A stretch of DNA of 64,000 nucleotides, from NCBI RefSeq assembly GCF_000763315.1, contig NZ_JPST01000008.1:1-64000 (forward strand). Direction: 5' to 3'. Every line of letters starts with the position of its first letter. Within the stretch, counting starts at the first letter, position 1. The notes under the pieces are model-generated. The model saw nothing but the letters and a program-made list of their open reading frames with translations. It was not told the DNA's origin and made no database searches. Positions 52,997 to 63,166 of the stretch are shown here, piece by piece. Source of the DNA: Thermoactinomyces daqus (lineage in GTDB: Bacteria > Bacillota > Bacilli > Thermoactinomycetales > Thermoactinomycetaceae). The position numbers were made by a program, and so were the translations under genes.

Positions 52997-53803
52997 ATTC
53001 GTTTCCTTTGGATATCCGGTATTTCTTTTTTGCTGATGGCGTTTTTGGGTTTGACCGCTTGTGCCGGTCCTGGACCAAAAGGGCAGATTACCCTGGAAAA
53101 AGGCACATTCTCATTTGCTATGAGCGGATTGTACAAGCCGTTTAACTATCGTGATTTTAAAAATGGGGGCCGGGTGACCGGTTTTGATGTGGAAATCGGA
53201 AAGGCGCTGGCCAAAGAGATGGGATTGAAGCCGAAGCCCGTGACCACTCCCTGGGAGACGATCATTGCCGGCTTGCAGGCGCAAAAGTATGATGCGATCA
53301 TCGGGAGCATGGCGATTACGGATGAGCGGAAGAAGGCCGTTGACTTTACCGACCCGTATTACCGTTCAGGGGCGCAGATTTTCGTGAAAAAGGGGAACCG
53401 CAGCATTACATCGGCCGCAGACCTGAAAGGGAAAAAAATCGGTGTGGTCAAGGCGAGTACGTTTAAAGATGTTGCTGCAAAATATTCCCCGGATATTGTG
53501 GAGTATACCAGCGATATTACCGCCTTGCAGGATTTGCCGACCGATCGGATTGATGCCGTGATTACGGATCAGGCAGTCGGCCTGTATGCCATGAACAAGA
53601 TGCGATTTCCGATTCAGGATGTCGGTAAGCCGCTGACCACGGATAACATGGCGATTGCGGTTCGCAAAGGTAATGACCGGTTAAGGGAGAAGATGAACCG
53701 GGCTCTGCAAAAGATCATTGCCAACGGAACTTATGAACGAATCAGCCAAAAATATTTTAATCGGAATATTTTGACAAACGAACAAGAGGAGGGAGCCCGC
53801 TGA
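52997..53803 (+). CDS. amino-acid ABC transporter substrate-binding lipoprotein, probable ATT start
   Basis: Extracytoplasmic solute-binding protein of family 3, probably for a polar amino acid or cystine. The signal peptide with lipobox LTAC is complete only if translation begins at ATT 52997 (IRFLWISGISFLLMAFLGLT...), placed eight bases after a consensus AAAGGAGG. No ATG, GTG or TTG lies between the preceding in-frame stop (52961) and TTG 53030, which has no binding site and would truncate the signal. The domain shows GFDVEIGKALAKEMG, PWETIIAGLQAQKYDAIIGS and VDFTDPYY. Its stop overlaps the permease start (TGATG). Confidence 0.88.
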   Translation: MRFLWISGISFLLMAFLGLTACAGPGPKGQITLEKGTFSFAMSGLYKPFNYRDFKNGGRVTGFDVEIGKALAKEMGLKPKPVTTPWETIIAGLQAQKYDAIIGSMAITDERKKAVDFTDPYYRSGAQIFVKKGNRSITSAADLKGKKIGVVKASTFKDVAAKYSPDIVEYTSDITALQDLPTDRIDAVITDQAVGLYAMNKMRFPIQDVGKPLTTDNMAIAVRKGNDRLREKMNRALQKIIANGTYERISQKYFNRNILTNEQEEGAR

Positions 53804-54471
53804 TGATAACGTTACTGGAGATTTTCCAAACCACTTTTGACGAGTTTATGCAGGCGGCTTGGCAGACCGTGCAGCTCACTTTTTGGTCACTGCTGCTGGC
53901 GACGGCGATCGGTTTGTTTTTCGCTTTTTGCCGCCTGTCGGGGAATCCTGTTCTCAAGGGAATGGCTCTTCTTTACATCGCGATTATTCGCGGGACACCG
54001 CTGATTGTACAAATTGTCACCCTTTATTTTGGCCTGGCGGAATTCGTGGTACTGGATTCCTTTACGGCGGGGGTGATCGCTTTGGCTGTCCATGCCGGAG
54101 CCTATATCGCCGAGATTTTCCGCGGGGCGATTCAATCGATTGAAAATGGCCAGATGGAAGCGGCGCGCTCCCTGGGGATGTCTTATTGGCTGGCGATGCG
54201 CCGGATCATCCTGCCGCAGGCGTTTCGCCGTTCGATTCCTGCTTTGGGCAATCAGTTTATTATTGGGCTGAAAGATTCTTCACTGGTTGCTTACATCGGC
54301 GGAACAGAACTGTGGGCGAGCGGATTGGGGGCAGCTGCGGACAACTTCAGACAGTTTCCAACCTATTTGGTTAACGGGCTTTATTATCTTGCGCTCATTC
54401 TCATCTTCACCTTTATGCTGAGATGGCTGGAAAAACGGCTTAATGTCGAACAAAGGAGTGTCAGGGCTTGA
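53803..54471 (+). CDS. amino-acid ABC transporter permease
   Basis: Membrane subunit of a HisMQ-type importer, 222 residues with about five helices. The family motif is in [20 protein letters not shown] (EAA loop) and the fold begins with [20 protein letters not shown] 53803 overlaps the stop of the binding protein, with GAGGAGGG upstream. The ATPase gene overlaps its end by four bases. A single permease gene suggests a homodimeric channel. Confidence 0.93.
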   Translation: MITLLEIFQTTFDEFMQAAWQTVQLTFWSLLLATAIGLFFAFCRLSGNPVLKGMALLYIAIIRGTPLIVQIVTLYFGLAEFVVLDSFTAGVIALAVHAGAYIAEIFRGAIQSIENGQMEAARSLGMSYWLAMRRIILPQAFRRSIPALGNQFIIGLKDSSLVAYIGGTELWASGLGAAADNFRQFPTYLVNGLYYLALILIFTFMLRWLEKRLNVEQRSVRA

Positions 54472-55193
54472 TTCAACTGAAGGCGGTCAGCAAGTGGTAC
54501 GGGCAGCTGCAAGTATTGAAAGAGATTGATCTTCAGGTAAACGAAGGGGAAGTGGTGGTGCTGATCGGGGCCAGCGGTTCAGGAAAAAGCACCCTGCTTC
54601 GCTGCATGAACTTTCTGGAACAGTCCGATTCCGGGGAAATTTACCTCTTCGGGGAAAAGGTCGACCCAAAAGAAAGCGATTTAAATTGGATTCGTCAGGA
54701 GGTGGGGATGGTCTTCCAACACTTTCACTTGTTCCCCCATAAAAATGTGTTGGAAAACATCATGGAAGCTCCGGTTTATGTGAAGAAAAAGAAGAAAAAA
54801 GAAGCGAAAGAAATGGCGTGGAAATTGCTGTGCAAGGTGGGGTTGGAGGACAAGGCAAATGTGTATCCCGGCTCCCTGTCCGGCGGTCAGAAGCAGAGGG
54901 TGGCCATCGCCCGGGCTTTGGCCATGGAACCGAAAGCCATGTTGTTTGATGAACCTACTTCGGCTCTTGATCCGGAGTTGGTCGGGGAAGTGCTGTCGGT
55001 GATGAAGGAACTGGCCAAAGAGGGGATGACGATGGTGATCGTGACACATGAAATGGGATTTGCCCGTGAGGTGGCCGATCAGGTCGTCTTCCTGGATGAA
55101 GGCCGGATTGTGGAGACAGGAACGCCGGAGAAAATATTTGAGCATCCGAGCGAAGAGCGAACAAGTCAGTTTTTGAGTCAAGTGCTGGGATAA
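54468..55193 (+). CDS. amino-acid ABC transporter ATPase
   Basis: ATPase of the polar amino-acid uptake family (GlnQ/ArtM type), 241 residues. Walker A ([18 protein letters not shown]), signature ([17 protein letters not shown]), Walker B ([16 protein letters not shown]) and the switch histidine ([12 protein letters not shown]) are intact. The start is TTG 54468 behind AAAGGAG, inside the end of the permease gene. A terminator follows at 55208. Confidence 0.95.
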   Translation: MIQLKAVSKWYGQLQVLKEIDLQVNEGEVVVLIGASGSGKSTLLRCMNFLEQSDSGEIYLFGEKVDPKESDLNWIRQEVGMVFQHFHLFPHKNVLENIMEAPVYVKKKKKKEAKEMAWKLLCKVGLEDKANVYPGSLSGGQKQRVAIARALAMEPKAMLFDEPTSALDPELVGEVLSVMKELAKEGMTMVIVTHEMGFAREVADQVVFLDEGRIVETGTPEKIFEHPSEERTSQFLSQVLG

Positions 55194-55207
55194 AAAACAA
55201 AGGCCAT

Positions 55208-55240
55208 AAGCACTCATCCGGCGAGGGTGAGTGCTTTTTT
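55208..55240. terminator. terminator between the ABC operon and the small membrane protein
   Basis: AAGCACTC (55208-55215) pairs with GAGTGCTT (55229-55236), followed by six T; the stem can also end the minus-strand gene. Confidence 0.82.
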
Positions 55241-55256
55241 ATGTAAATGGTCGGAT

Positions 55257-55403
55257 TCAGCGGGCCAAAAAACCGATTAAAAAGCAGACCAGTCCCAGAA
55301 TGATAGGCTCCAGTGAGGTTGCTTTTCCTTTTAATATGAGAATGAAGCCGAGCAATTCGAGGACGACCCCAGCTGTGAAAAACAAGAAAGCCAACATCGC
55401 CAT
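55257..55403 (-). CDS. 48-residue two-helix membrane protein
   Basis: A small gene read directly from the minus strand: ATG at 55403, stop at 55257, with AAGGAGAGG upstream. The product has two hydrophobic helices, MLAFLFFTAGVVLELLGFIL and PIILGLVCFLIGFLA, joined by a short basic loop (KGKATS). No family is recognised. It converges on the ABC operon and shares its terminator. The clean start, two good helices and stop right after them support a real gene. Confidence 0.66.
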   Translation of the reverse strand: MAMLAFLFFTAGVVLELLGFILILKGKATSLEPIILGLVCFLIGFLAR

Positions 55404-55798
55404 AATGTGCGTCCTCTCCTTTCCACAAGCGTTGAATCGGAAACATCAGGTTCAGTCACAAAAAGTCAATCATCCGGGCAGTGGATAAACTTCAGCGGAA
55501 GGGGGCTTCTCTGCAACGACTTTTTCAGGAGCGGAAAGTGAAGAAAACCACCAAACCCCGCATCCTCCTGCTCCGGGAGACTTTGGCCATAAGCTTAAAA
55601 TAAATATATTTATATATTCGTAACAAAGCGCCATTTTTTGTCCACTTCTTTTAAATTATGGCCGGGCGGTGCGGAGATGTGAATGAAAAACGGGCTTAGG
55701 GTAGATTAAGATAGGAAAGCAGGGGTGCGGAAGAGCAAAAATGGATTCCGATAAAAGGAGAACAGCATGCCTGATGTGCGATAAGAGGAGAGAGTCAG
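55404..55798. other. intergenic region before the Ham1 gene
   Basis: About 395 bases. A 21-codon frame from GTG 55538 has CAGGAG upstream but is too short to call. The plus-strand promoter of the Ham1 gene must lie here; none is clear. Confidence 0.35.
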
Positions 55799-56371
55799 AT
55801 GAAGATTTTTTTTGCAACACAAAATACGGGGAAATTGGCAGAAGCGAGGGAAATTTTATCTCCATTCGGCTTTGAAGTGGAAAGCATCGACCTTCCGCTG
55901 GACGAACCGGATGCAGGAACGGTGACAGAAGTGGCCCGCATCAAATTGGAGCAAGCGGCCGTTAGCGGATCCGGTCCCATTATGGTGGATGATGCGGGAC
56001 TGTATTTGGCCGCTTATCCCGGATTCCCCGGGGTCCTGACCAAACGCGTGTTTGAGAGAATCGGCTATCGCGGGATCGCGAAGCTGCTGGCAGGGGAAGA
56101 CCGGAGGGCCTGGTTTGAAGGTGCAGTCGGGGTAAGCTGGCGAGGGAAACAGAAGGTATTCACCGGGAAGACGAGGGGCGTCATTTTGGAGGAGTGGCCG
56201 GAGAGGATCAAACCGGAGCCGGGGTTCCCGTTTGATCCCATTTTTCTTCCCGATGGTGCGACAAAGGTATTAAAAGATATGACATCAGCGGAACGAATGC
56301 ATTATTCGTATCGGCGGAAGGCGTTGGAAAAGATGGTGAACTGGCTGAAAGAGACCGAACAGGTGGACTGA
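55799..56371 (+). CDS. non-canonical purine NTP pyrophosphatase, RdgB/Ham1-like
   Basis: Hydrolyses dITP, XTP or related nucleotides to monophosphates, cleaning the nucleotide pool. The substrate-binding N-terminus (FATQNTGKLAEAREIL), the catalytic VDDAGLYL (usually DDSGL) and the FPFDPIFLP motif (FGYDPxF) are visible; the C-terminal H-R site is the variant MHYSYRRKAL. 190 residues, so a divergent member. It lies upstream of the histidine operon with a separate promoter between. Confidence 0.88.
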   Translation: MKIFFATQNTGKLAEAREILSPFGFEVESIDLPLDEPDAGTVTEVARIKLEQAAVSGSGPIMVDDAGLYLAAYPGFPGVLTKRVFERIGYRGIAKLLAGEDRRAWFEGAVGVSWRGKQKVFTGKTRGVILEEWPERIKPEPGFPFDPIFLPDGATKVLKDMTSAERMHYSYRRKALEKMVNWLKETEQVD

Positions 56372-56448
56372 TTTTCCAACTAAAAGCCAGACAAAACCGG
56401 CAATAAATTTTTTACGGGAAAAGCCTCCTAGCCAAAGTGCCGCAAGCG

Positions 56449-56457
56449 TGTTATACT
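56449..56457 (+). promoter_or_regulatory. extended -10 promoter of the histidine operon
   Basis: TGTTATACT (TGnTATACT) about 63 bases before hisZ. The leader holds a small CTTTAG/CTAAAG hairpin (56473-56496). No T-box or His-codon leader peptide was seen. Confidence 0.55.
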
Positions 56458-56520
56458 ATGAAACAATTGATCCTTTAGCGTATTAGCAAACTAAAGCAAA
56501 ACGGATGAAGGGGAGCCAGA

Positions 56521-57702
56521 ATGACCAAGCCGCTTATTTTTGAAAAACCGACTGGTTTTCGTGATTTTCCGCCGCCACTGGCTGCAAGGAAACGCATGAT
56601 GGAAGAATTGATCCAAACCGAGTTTGCCAAATGGGGCTATGCGGAAGTGGGGACGCCGACCCTGGAATTTTATGAGACGGTTGGCCAAGCGAGCGCCATC
56701 GCTGAATCACGCATGTTCAAATGCATGGATCGGGAAGGGAACACCCTTGTGTTGCGGCCGGACCAAACCGCCCCGATCGCCAGGGTGGTTACTTCCCTGT
56801 TGAAACACGAACCGCTTCCGCTGCGTTTGTGTTACCATGCCAATGTTTTTCGTGCGCAGGAAAATGAAGCTGGCCGCAATTCCGAATTTTTTCAGTCCGG
56901 GGTTGAGTTGGTCGGGGAAGCGGGGGCGGAGGCAGATGCCGAAGTGATTGCGCTCTCTGTCAAGGTCTTGACCGCTTGCCGGGTCGATTCCTTTCAAATC
57001 GCGCTGGGTCATGTCGGGCTGTTGGAAGGGTTCCTGCGTGAGCGCATTGAGGATGATGAAGCGCTCACCCGGCTGAAAGAGCAGCTGGGAGCGCGAAATT
57101 TGGTCGAATTTCGCAAGCAGCTTGGGGAAATCGGGTTGAAGGAGTCTCAACGGATTGAGATTGAAACGTTGGTTCAGGCAGGAACGACGCTGGATCAGAT
57201 CAAACGTTTAACGAGCGGAAGCCGGAGTCTTGCCGTTCAGGAAGCGGGACAGCATCTGGAAGAGTTGTTTGAATATCTGGATGCTTATGGATGCGCCGGA
57301 GCGGTGACCCTTGATCTCGGGCTGGTGGGCAGCCTTGATTACTACACCGGTGTTTACTTTGAAGGATATGCTGCCGGCCAGGGATTCCCGTTGCTCAGCG
57401 GGGGACGGTATGACGGGTTGTATCGTCATTTCCGCCGTTTTTTGCCGGCGACCGGTTTTGCGGTACAACTTGACCATTTGCTTGCCGCACGCCCGCTCCG
57501 TCCCGAACCTCGGGAAACGATCGGCTTGTTTTATCAGGCAGACCGGAAAAAAGAAGCTCTGTCCCAGGCCCGTCAGTTGCGGGAGGAAGGATATGCGGTG
57601 GCGACCCATCTGCTTGCGGAAGAGGACGGGCTGCCCGAGATTGCAAAGCGCTATGACAGGGTTGTGACCTTGCCGGAAGGAAAGGGGGAAGGCGGATGCT
57701 GA
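56521..57702 (+). CDS. hisZ: ATP phosphoribosyltransferase regulatory subunit
   Basis: A catalytically inactive histidyl-tRNA-synthetase-like protein that pairs with short-form HisG and provides histidine feedback. Class II motifs survive ([13 protein letters not shown], the motif 2 [21 protein letters not shown] stretch, [13 protein letters not shown]), but the tRNA-binding domain is absent. 393 residues. ATG 56521 with AAGGGGAG. It overlaps hisG by seven bases. Confidence 0.95.
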   Translation: MTKPLIFEKPTGFRDFPPPLAARKRMMEELIQTEFAKWGYAEVGTPTLEFYETVGQASAIAESRMFKCMDREGNTLVLRPDQTAPIARVVTSLLKHEPLPLRLCYHANVFRAQENEAGRNSEFFQSGVELVGEAGAEADAEVIALSVKVLTACRVDSFQIALGHVGLLEGFLRERIEDDEALTRLKEQLGARNLVEFRKQLGEIGLKESQRIEIETLVQAGTTLDQIKRLTSGSRSLAVQEAGQHLEELFEYLDAYGCAGAVTLDLGLVGSLDYYTGVYFEGYAAGQGFPLLSGGRYDGLYRHFRRFLPATGFAVQLDHLLAARPLRPEPRETIGLFYQADRKKEALSQARQLREEGYAVATHLLAEEDGLPEIAKRYDRVVTLPEGKGEGGC

Positions 57703-58328
57703 CCATTGCCATGGCCAAAGGGCGCATTTTAAAGGAAGCCCTCGAATTGTTCAGCAGGGCGGGGATTCCCGTCTCTGATTCTCTGAACGAGGATTCGCGA
57801 AAGCTGGTGATTACCATGCCGGAAGCGGGCTTCTCCCTCTTTCTGGCCAAGCCGATGGATGTGCCGACTTATGTGGAGTATGGTGTGGCCGATTTGGGCA
57901 TTGTGGGGAAAGATGTACTGTTGGAGCAGGAACGCGACGTGTATGAACTGCTCGATTTGCGCATCAGTCCCTGCCGGATGGCCGTGGCGGGGAAGCCGGA
58001 CTGGAGACCGGGACTTTACCCGCGGGTTGCCACGAAATACCCCCGCATCGCCGAGAAATATTTTAAAGAAAAGGGGCAGCAAGTCGAGGTAATCCTGCTA
58101 AACGGTTCGGTTGAACTGGCACCCATCATCGGTTTGGCCGACCGGATTGTCGACATTGTGTCCACCGGCCAAACTTTGCGGGAAAACGGGCTGGTTGAGC
58201 TTGAACCGATTTGCACGGTCACGTCCAGGATGATTGCTAACCGGGCCAGTTACCGATTGAAAAGTGAACCCATTTCGGCTTTGATGAACGCTTTAAGCAA
58301 GGTGATTGGGGAGTGTGTCAGGCGATGA
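57696..58328 (+). CDS. hisG: ATP phosphoribosyltransferase, short form
   Basis: First committed step of histidine synthesis: ATP plus PRPP to phosphoribosyl-ATP. At 210 residues it is the short form that needs HisZ. Signatures: [11 protein letters not shown] at the N-terminus, [15 protein letters not shown] and the PRPP loop [19 protein letters not shown]. It overlaps hisZ and hisD (ATGA). Confidence 0.97.
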   Translation: MLTIAMAKGRILKEALELFSRAGIPVSDSLNEDSRKLVITMPEAGFSLFLAKPMDVPTYVEYGVADLGIVGKDVLLEQERDVYELLDLRISPCRMAVAGKPDWRPGLYPRVATKYPRIAEKYFKEKGQQVEVILLNGSVELAPIIGLADRIVDIVSTGQTLRENGLVELEPICTVTSRMIANRASYRLKSEPISALMNALSKVIGECVRR

Positions 58329-59638
58329 TCTCGATCATAAAGAAAGAGCAACTGGATACCAGGCGGAAGAATGACCAGGATACCGAGCGGGAGAGGCGCA
58401 TTGTCCAAAGCATTATCAAACAGATCAGACAAGAAGGGGATGCCGCGCTGTTTCGGCTGACGAAAGAATTGGACAAAGCCGATCTTGTGACGCTCAAGGT
58501 GAGCGAAGAAGAGATCGACGAGGCGATGGGGAAAGTGGAACCCGCTTTTCTCGAAGCGCTTCATGAAGCTGCCCGGCGCATTTCAGCCTACCATGAAAAA
58601 CAAAAGCAGAATTCCTGGTTCTCACCCGAACCGGACGGGACGATTTTAGGCCAGCTGATCCGGCCGCTTGAACGGGTCGGTGTTTATGTGCCGGGGGGAA
58701 AGGCCGCTTACCCTTCCTCCGTGCTGATGAATGTTTTGCCGGCAAAAGTGGCGGGGGTGCCGGAACGGGTGATGGTGACGCCTCCTCTGCCCGATGGCAC
58801 GGTTTATGCTCCGACCCTGGCAGCCGCGCGGATCGCCGGGGTGACGTCGATATACAAAGTTGGCGGAGCGCAGGCGGTGGCTGCGTTGGCCTACGGAACG
58901 GAAAGCATTCCGCCGGTTGACAAAATTGTCGGCCCTGGCAACGTGTATGTTGCCTTGGCGAAACAGGCTGTTTACGGGCAGGTTGATATTGACAGCATCG
59001 CCGGGCCGAGTGAAATAGTCGTAATTGCGGATGATTCGGCCAATCCCGTGTATGTCGCTGCCGATCTCCTTTCGCAGGCGGAGCATGATCCGATGGCTTC
59101 CGCTGTTTTGATCACGCCTTCTCCCGATTTGGCGGAAAAAGTGGCAAAGGAAGTGGAGCTGCAATGTAACCGGCTGGAACGGCGCGAGATTGCGGCGGAA
59201 TCGATCCGGCGGCACGGAGCGATTTGCGTGGTTGACGACCTTGCAGAGGCCTTTGCCGCAGCCAATCAATTGGCCCCTGAGCATCTCGAGCTTGCCATCG
59301 AAGAACCGTGGCAGTGGCTGGGGAAAGTAAAACATGCCGGAGCCGTCTTTTTGGGGAACTTCAGTCCGGAGCCGATCGGCGACTATTTCGCCGGGCCCAA
59401 CAATGTCCTGCCCACGAATGGAACTGCCCGCTTCTTTTCCCCGCTCGGTGTGGATCAATTTGTGAAAAAGACGAGCCTGATCTCCTACAGCAGGGAGGCG
59501 CTGTGCCGGGACGGGAAAAAAGTGATGACGCTGGCCCGGGCAGAAGGTTTGACGGCCCATGCTGCCTCCATCCGGGTGCGTCTGGATCATGCGAAGGAAG
59601 GGGAGCAAAAAGGTGGAAGCAAAAGAGCGAATCGGTAG
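58325..59638 (+). CDS. hisD: histidinol dehydrogenase
   Basis: Oxidises histidinol to histidine in the last two steps with NAD and zinc. Signatures: [15 protein letters not shown], the [12 protein letters not shown] motif, [14 protein letters not shown] and the catalytic region [10 protein letters not shown]. 437 residues from ATG 58325, which overlaps the hisG stop as ATGA. The end overlaps hisB by 26 bases. Confidence 0.97.
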   Translation: MISIIKKEQLDTRRKNDQDTERERRIVQSIIKQIRQEGDAALFRLTKELDKADLVTLKVSEEEIDEAMGKVEPAFLEALHEAARRISAYHEKQKQNSWFSPEPDGTILGQLIRPLERVGVYVPGGKAAYPSSVLMNVLPAKVAGVPERVMVTPPLPDGTVYAPTLAAARIAGVTSIYKVGGAQAVAALAYGTESIPPVDKIVGPGNVYVALAKQAVYGQVDIDSIAGPSEIVVIADDSANPVYVAADLLSQAEHDPMASAVLITPSPDLAEKVAKEVELQCNRLERREIAAESIRRHGAICVVDDLAEAFAAANQLAPEHLELAIEEPWQWLGKVKHAGAVFLGNFSPEPIGDYFAGPNNVLPTNGTARFFSPLGVDQFVKKTSLISYSREALCRDGKKVMTLARAEGLTAHAASIRVRLDHAKEGEQKGGSKRANR

Positions 59639-60209
59639 CATTGAACGAAAAACCGGTGAAACGGAGATTTCCCTGACGTTGAACGTGGATGGATCGGGAC
59701 GGACGGAACTGCGGACAGGCGTTCCGTTTTTGGAGCATATGCTTGATTTGTTTGCCAAGCATGGCCAGTTTGATTTGAGCGTCAAAGCGAAAGGCGATCA
59801 TGAAATCGATGACCACCATACGGTTGAGGATATTGCCATCTGCTTGGGTCAGGCGCTTCGCCGCGCTTTGGGGGATAAACGGGGCATCCGGCGCTATGGA
59901 AACTTTTTTGTCCCGATGGATGAGTCGCTGGCGCAAGTGGCACTTGATCTCTCCAATCGTCCCCATCTGGAATTCCGGGTGGATCTTCCCGGTGGCAAGG
60001 TGGGGCAGTTTGACACGGAACTGGTTCATGAATTTTTCTGGAAGCTGGCCCTGGAGGCGCGGATGACGTTGCACGTGATTCTTCATTACGGCCGCAATAC
60101 CCACCATATGATTGAAGCTTGTTTCAAGGCGTTGGGCAGAGCGCTGGATGAAGCCACATCGCTTGATCCGCGCGTGCAGGGGATTCCCTCGTCAAAGGGG
60201 GTGCTGTGA
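59613..60209 (+). CDS. hisB: imidazoleglycerol-phosphate dehydratase
   Basis: Dehydrates imidazole glycerol phosphate (manganese enzyme). Monofunctional, 198 residues. Metal-binding motifs: [39 protein letters not shown] and [10 protein letters not shown]. The frame is open to 59559, but GTG 59613 behind GGGGAG starts the family N-terminus ([17 protein letters not shown]). It shares its stop with the start of hisH. Confidence 0.96.
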   Translation: MEAKERIGSIERKTGETEISLTLNVDGSGRTELRTGVPFLEHMLDLFAKHGQFDLSVKAKGDHEIDDHHTVEDIAICLGQALRRALGDKRGIRRYGNFFVPMDESLAQVALDLSNRPHLEFRVDLPGGKVGQFDTELVHEFFWKLALEARMTLHVILHYGRNTHHMIEACFKALGRALDEATSLDPRVQGIPSSKGVL

Positions 60210-60826
60210 TGCTGGCTGTCATCGACTATGGAATGGGAAATTTGCACAGCGTTTCCATGGCGCTGAAGCGGATGAATGTCCCGTTTCGGGTTACCTCTGA
60301 CCATGAGGAAATCAAGCAGTCGGGCGGGATCATTTTGCCGGGTGTCGGGGCGTTTGGGGATGCCATGCGCGAATTGGAGGAACGCGGGCTGGTTTCCGTC
60401 ATCAAACAGGAAGCAAACCAGGGGAAACCACTGCTCGGGATTTGCCTCGGGATGCAACTGTTATTTTCCAGCAGTGATGAACATGGGTATTATCAGGGGC
60501 TGAACCTGTTGCCCGGCCATGTCGTCCGGTTTTCCGGAGATTATCTGATTCCCCATATGGGATGGAACTGGCTGTCGATCAAGCATCCCCACCCTCTCTT
60601 TTACGGTTTGGAAGAGGATTATGTCTACTTTGTCCATTCTTACCATGTGCAGGCGAGGAATGCGGAGGACGTGATTGCCACCACGGATTATTATCAGCCG
60701 GTAACGGCGGTCGTCGCGCGGAACAATATTTACGGCATGCAGTTTCATCCTGAGAAGAGCGGAGAGCTGGGCAGGAAATTGCTGGAGCGATTTGTGCTCT
60801 TAACAGAGACGAAGGTGGGAGTGTAA
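60209..60826 (+). CDS. hisH: imidazole glycerol phosphate synthase, glutaminase subunit
   Basis: Class I glutamine amidotransferase that delivers ammonia to HisF. The nucleophile cysteine is in LLGICLGMQLLF, with the His-Glu pair in GMQFHPEKSGELG. 205 residues from ATG 60209 ([14 protein letters not shown]) behind AAGGGGG; GTG 60206 is the alternative. Confidence 0.96.
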   Translation: MLAVIDYGMGNLHSVSMALKRMNVPFRVTSDHEEIKQSGGIILPGVGAFGDAMRELEERGLVSVIKQEANQGKPLLGICLGMQLLFSSSDEHGYYQGLNLLPGHVVRFSGDYLIPHMGWNWLSIKHPHPLFYGLEEDYVYFVHSYHVQARNAEDVIATTDYYQPVTAVVARNNIYGMQFHPEKSGELGRKLLERFVLLTETKVGV

Positions 60827-60827
60827 C

Positions 60828-61571
60828 ATGAACTTTCAATTATACCCTGCCATTGATATTCGCGGTGGCAGATGCGTGCGGCTGACACAAGGAGATTACG
60901 ACAGGGAAACGGTGTACGGGGAAGATCCGCTGCAGGTGGCGCAAACCTGGATCAGGCAGGGAGCGGAGTGGCTGCATGTGGTCGATCTGGATGCGGCCCG
61001 TTCCGGAGAATCGGCCAACTACCGATTGATTGAAGAATTAACCCGGTTGGTTGAAGTTCCCGTTCAAGTGGGAGGCGGAGTGCGCGATCACAAGCGCCTG
61101 GAACGCTTGCTCGAAGCGGGGGTGAGCCGTGTGGTCATCGGCTCGGCTGCTCTGGATGACCCGGCTTTTGTGAAAGAGGCGCTGAAATCACATGGCCGCC
61201 GGATTGCGATCGGCATTGATGCCCGCAATGGCAAAGTGGCCACCCACGGCTGGTTGGATACTTCGGAAGTGTCCGCTGAGGAGCTGGCTGCGGAGATGGT
61301 GCAGTTGGGGGCGGAAACGTTTGTTTTTACCGATATTTCCCGTGATGGCACGCTGTCAGGTGCCAATGTGCAAGCGGTCCGCGATTTGGCCCGCGCGTGT
61401 AAAAAACAGGTGATCGCTTCGGGTGGAGTCAAATCAATTGACGATTTGAAGGAATTGGCAAAGGCAGAAAGGGAAGGAGTTCAAGGGGCGATCATCGGAA
61501 AAGCGCTGTACACCGGCGCGATCAGGCTCGGGGAGGCGATGCGTGAAGTGGCCGGGGTGAGGAATCAATGA
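60828..61571 (+). CDS. hisA: ProFAR isomerase
   Basis: Isomerises ProFAR to PRFAR in histidine synthesis. A (beta/alpha)8 barrel with the half-barrel phosphate-binding repeats; catalytic aspartates in [15 protein letters not shown] and [13 protein letters not shown]. 247 residues. It starts one base after hisH and overlaps hisF by four (ATGA). Confidence 0.96.
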   Translation: MNFQLYPAIDIRGGRCVRLTQGDYDRETVYGEDPLQVAQTWIRQGAEWLHVVDLDAARSGESANYRLIEELTRLVEVPVQVGGGVRDHKRLERLLEAGVSRVVIGSAALDDPAFVKEALKSHGRRIAIGIDARNGKVATHGWLDTSEVSAEELAAEMVQLGAETFVFTDISRDGTLSGANVQAVRDLARACKKQVIASGGVKSIDDLKELAKAEREGVQGAIIGKALYTGAIRLGEAMREVAGVRNQ

Positions 61572-62326
61572 TTACCAAACGAATTATCCCTTGTCTGGAC
61601 GTAAAAGACGGGCGCGTGGTGAAAGGTGTTTCCTTCGTCAACCTGCGCGATGCCGGCGATCCGGTGGAGCTTGCGGCCGAATATGATCGCCAGCGGGCCG
61701 ATGAGCTGGTTTTTCTCGATATTTCAGCTTCCCATGAAGGGCGTAAGACGATGCGCGATGTTGTGAGAAGGGCGGCAGGGGAGCTGAGCATTCCTTTCAC
61801 CGTCGGCGGCGGGATCGGGAGTGTGGAGGACATGTTTGAGATTCTGCGCGCAGGTGCGGATAAGGTTTCCATCAATACCTCGGCAATCTTAAATCCCGAA
61901 CTGATTGAAGAAGGAGCAAGGAGATTTGGCAGCCAGTGTATCGTGGTGGCGATCGATGCCAAATACGATCCGGATGCCGGGGATTGGTTTGTCTATACGC
62001 ACGGAGGGCGAAACCACACCGGCAAACGGGCTTTGGACTGGGCAAAAGAGGCGGTGGATCGGGGAGCGGGCGAGATTTTGCTCACCAGCATGGATCAGGA
62101 CGGTCAGAAAAACGGCTTTGATCTGCCGCTGACCCGGGAAATTTCCCGGGAAATAAACATTCCCGTCATCGCTTCGGGCGGTGCCGGAAATGAGCAGCAT
62201 TTTGCCGAAGTATTTGAGCAAACTGCTGCCTCAGCCGCATTGGCTGCCTCTATTTTTCATTTTGGAGAAGTTTCGATTGCCAGCGTGAAAGAGCACCTGC
62301 GAGCTAAAGGAGTGGAAGTGCGTTGA
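61568..62326 (+). CDS. hisF: imidazole glycerol phosphate synthase, cyclase subunit
   Basis: Uses ammonia from HisH to convert PRFAR to imidazole glycerol phosphate and AICAR. Catalytic aspartates are in [15 protein letters not shown] and [15 protein letters not shown]. 252 residues. Overlaps both hisA and hisIE. Confidence 0.97.
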   Translation: MITKRIIPCLDVKDGRVVKGVSFVNLRDAGDPVELAAEYDRQRADELVFLDISASHEGRKTMRDVVRRAAGELSIPFTVGGGIGSVEDMFEILRAGADKVSINTSAILNPELIEEGARRFGSQCIVVAIDAKYDPDAGDWFVYTHGGRNHTGKRALDWAKEAVDRGAGEILLTSMDQDGQKNGFDLPLTREISREINIPVIASGGAGNEQHFAEVFEQTAASAALAASIFHFGEVSIASVKEHLRAKGVEVR

Positions 62327-62970
62327 ATGTCACCTTTGACCCCGCAAAAGTAAAATTTGATGAAAACGCCCTTGTTCCGGCGATTATCCAGGATGCAGTC
62401 AGCAAAGAAGTGCTCACCCTAGCCTATATGAATCAAGAAGCGCTTTCTCTCACGATCAGCAAAGAAGAAACATGGTTATACAGCCGTTCCCGCAGAAAAC
62501 TTTGGCATAAAGGGGAAACGTCCGGGAATGTGCAGAAGGTTACGGCTATCCATTATGATTGCGACGGCGATGCGATTCTGGTGCAAGTTATTCCCATGGG
62601 GCCCGCTTGCCATCGGGGAACCTACAGCTGTTTTGACAAGGCAGTTACGGCTGCACCTGACCGCTTCTCCGTGATCAACTGGTTGGAATCGGTCGTGGCC
62701 CGCCGCGAGGCTGAGCGCCCGGAAGGTTCCTACACCACTTACCTGTTTACAAAAGGGCTGGATAAAATATTGAAAAAGGTGGGAGAAGAGTCGGCCGAAG
62801 TGATCATCGCCGCCAAAAACCGCTCGGCGGATGAGTTGCGCCATGAAACGGCGGACTTGCTTTATCATCTGCTCGTCCTGCTCCGGGAGCAAAAACTGCC
62901 GTTGGACGAGGTTTTGCGTGAACTGGAAGAACGCAATGTGAAAAACGGCAAATCACACGGGGAGAACTGA
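62323..62970 (+). CDS. hisI: phosphoribosyl-AMP cyclohydrolase / phosphoribosyl-ATP pyrophosphatase
   Basis: Bifunctional HisIE enzyme for steps two and three. The N-terminal cyclohydrolase (residues 1-115) has [16 protein letters not shown] and zinc ligands in [11 protein letters not shown] and [12 protein letters not shown]. The C-terminal pyrophosphatase (about 120-215) has [15 protein letters not shown] and [13 protein letters not shown]. The start is TTG 62323, overlapping the hisF stop as TTGA; no ATG is in frame nearby. Terminator at 62991. Confidence 0.95.
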   Translation: MNVTFDPAKVKFDENALVPAIIQDAVSKEVLTLAYMNQEALSLTISKEETWLYSRSRRKLWHKGETSGNVQKVTAIHYDCDGDAILVQVIPMGPACHRGTYSCFDKAVTAAPDRFSVINWLESVVARREAERPEGSYTTYLFTKGLDKILKKVGEESAEVIIAAKNRSADELRHETADLLYHLLVLLREQKLPLDEVLRELEERNVKNGKSHGEN

Positions 62971-62990
62971 ATCAGATGCCACTTTGTTCA

Positions 62991-63021
62991 AGAGATCGTC
63001 AGGATTGGCGATCTTTTTTTC
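62991..63021 (+). terminator. terminator of the histidine operon
   Basis: AGATCG (62993-62998) and CGATCT (63009-63014) flank a ten-base loop, followed by a run of T. Confidence 0.8.
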
Positions 63022-63166
63022 ATTTTGCTTTTTCCCATTCCCCATTTACTTAGGTTATAATATGGATAAAATAGTATCTCAAAGTTTTTAAGCGAAAGAG
63101 AAGTTCATCATTAAAACGGACCGCACCACAGCTCGGAAACGTGTTGCTGGGTGAGGGGGATTCAAG

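Noticed and set aside
55538..55603. 21-codon frame with CAGGAG upstream
   Set aside because: Too short and basic to separate from chance without conservation data.
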